This document shows positions 5,533 through 5,969 of a stretch of 5,969 bases of DNA, one piece after another. The notes beneath the pieces were generated by a model that saw only the letters and a list, made by a program, of their open reading frames with translations, was not told the origin of the DNA and made no database searches. A program made the translations under genes and the position numbers. Origin of the DNA: Methanoregulaceae archaeon (lineage in GTDB: Archaea; Halobacteriota; Methanomicrobia; Methanomicrobiales; Methanospirillaceae). The stretch covers positions 1 to 5,969 of the forward strand of contig DUGL01000167.1 in NCBI GenBank assembly GCA_013331415.1, given 5' to 3'. Position 1 is the stretch's first letter; the number at the start of each line of letters is the position of its first letter.

Positions 5533-5969
5533 ATGGTACGAAAACCAGCCAAAATGTACAGGAATCTGGCAAAGAAGGCATATACACGGAGGGAATACAT
5601 GGGCGGAGTTCCCGGGAGCAAGATTGTCCAGTTCGATATGGGCAACCTCTCCCAGGAGTTCCCGCTCGAGCTGAACCTGATCGTGGAAGAGGCCTGCCAG
5701 ATACGCCACACCGCGCTCGAAGCGGCACGCATCAGCATCAACCGCAAGCTGCTCAAGGAGGTCGGGAGGATGAATTTCCATCTCAAGATCCGTGTCTTCC
5801 CCCACCATGTGCTGCGCGAGAACAAGCAGGCTACCGGGGCCGGTGCCGACCGTGTCTCGGAAGGGATGCGGCTGGCGTTCGGCAAGGCGGTCGGGACCGC
5901 TGCGCGGGTCATGAAAGATCAGGTGGTCTTCACCACGTACACGTCACCCCAGTACATGGACAAGGCAAA
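5533..5969 (+). CDS. rpl10e: 50S ribosomal protein L10e (uL16 family), cut by window edge
   Basis: L10e is the archaeal/eukaryal member of the uL16 family and sits in the large ribosomal subunit near the tRNA-binding cleft. The visible 145 codons start MVRKPAKMYRNLAKKAYTRR and contain the highly conserved EYMGGVPGSKIVQFDMGN (residues 22-39), EACQIRHTALEAARISINR and HVLRENKQATGAGADRVSEG (about 94-113), followed by MRLAFGKAVGTAARV. The usual length is about 165-175 residues, so some 20-30 are missing at the right edge. The next expected contact residues look intact and nothing is truncated within the window. It is unrelated in function to the ABC importer upstream, from which it is separated by 31 bases and probably by its own promoter. 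Archaeal L10e is often a single gene away from the main ribosomal operons. Confidence 0.97.
   Translation, partial: MVRKPAKMYRNLAKKAYTRREYMGGVPGSKIVQFDMGNLSQEFPLELNLIVEEACQIRHTALEAARISINRKLLKEVGRMNFHLKIRVFPHHVLRENKQATGAGADRVSEGMRLAFGKAVGTAARVMKDQVVFTTYTSPQYMDKA

Noticed and set aside
1..5969. CRISPR arrays, tRNA or rRNA genes, insertion sequences
   Set aside because: No regularly spaced repeats, cloverleaf-like tracts, transposase motifs or terminal inverted repeats were seen; nearly all the window is accounted for by protein genes.

Overview
The window reads as chromosomal DNA of a methanogenic archaeon, most likely of the order Methanomicrobiales (Methanoregula-like; the lineage is inferred from gene content and a fairly GC-rich coding style, not from a search). 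The archaeal signatures are GatD of the archaea-specific GatDE amidotransferase, an archaeal/eukaryal-type ribosomal protein L10e, a methanogen-type HTH regulator, TATA-box promoters, and genes that either carry Shine-Dalgarno sites matching the archaeal anti-SD or appear leaderless.

Layout: positions 1-2493 carry a leftward (minus-strand) cluster, read in the order HTH regulator (2493-1960), argH (1919-435), gatD (445 to the window edge). argH and gatD overlap by 11 bases. A 196-base AT-rich divergent spacer (2494-2689) follows, with promoters for both directions and a symmetrical AT-rich inverted repeat. From 2690 to 5501 runs a rightward ABC importer operon of the nitrate/sulfonate/taurine (NitT/TauT) class: lipoprotein substrate-binding protein, permease, ATPase. 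A ribosomal protein L10e gene starts at 5533 and runs off the right edge; its TATA box appears to sit on the stop codon of the ATPase gene.

Working together: the minus-strand genes are housekeeping (last step of arginine synthesis, Gln-tRNA formation) preceded by a probable regulator. The plus-strand trio is a self-sufficient importer: an extracellular lipid-anchored binding protein, a six-helix permease with an EAA loop, and an ATPase with all canonical motifs. The substrate cannot be told from sequence.

The outstanding observation is the binding protein. Its two halves seem to be in swapped order compared with the NMT1/SsuA-type fold: the segment that normally forms the C-terminal half follows directly after the lipoprotein signal, and the segment that normally starts the mature protein comes last. 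The gene is otherwise intact, with signal, lipobox, promoter and operon partners, so it looks like a natural circular permutation of a periplasmic binding protein, not a pseudogene.
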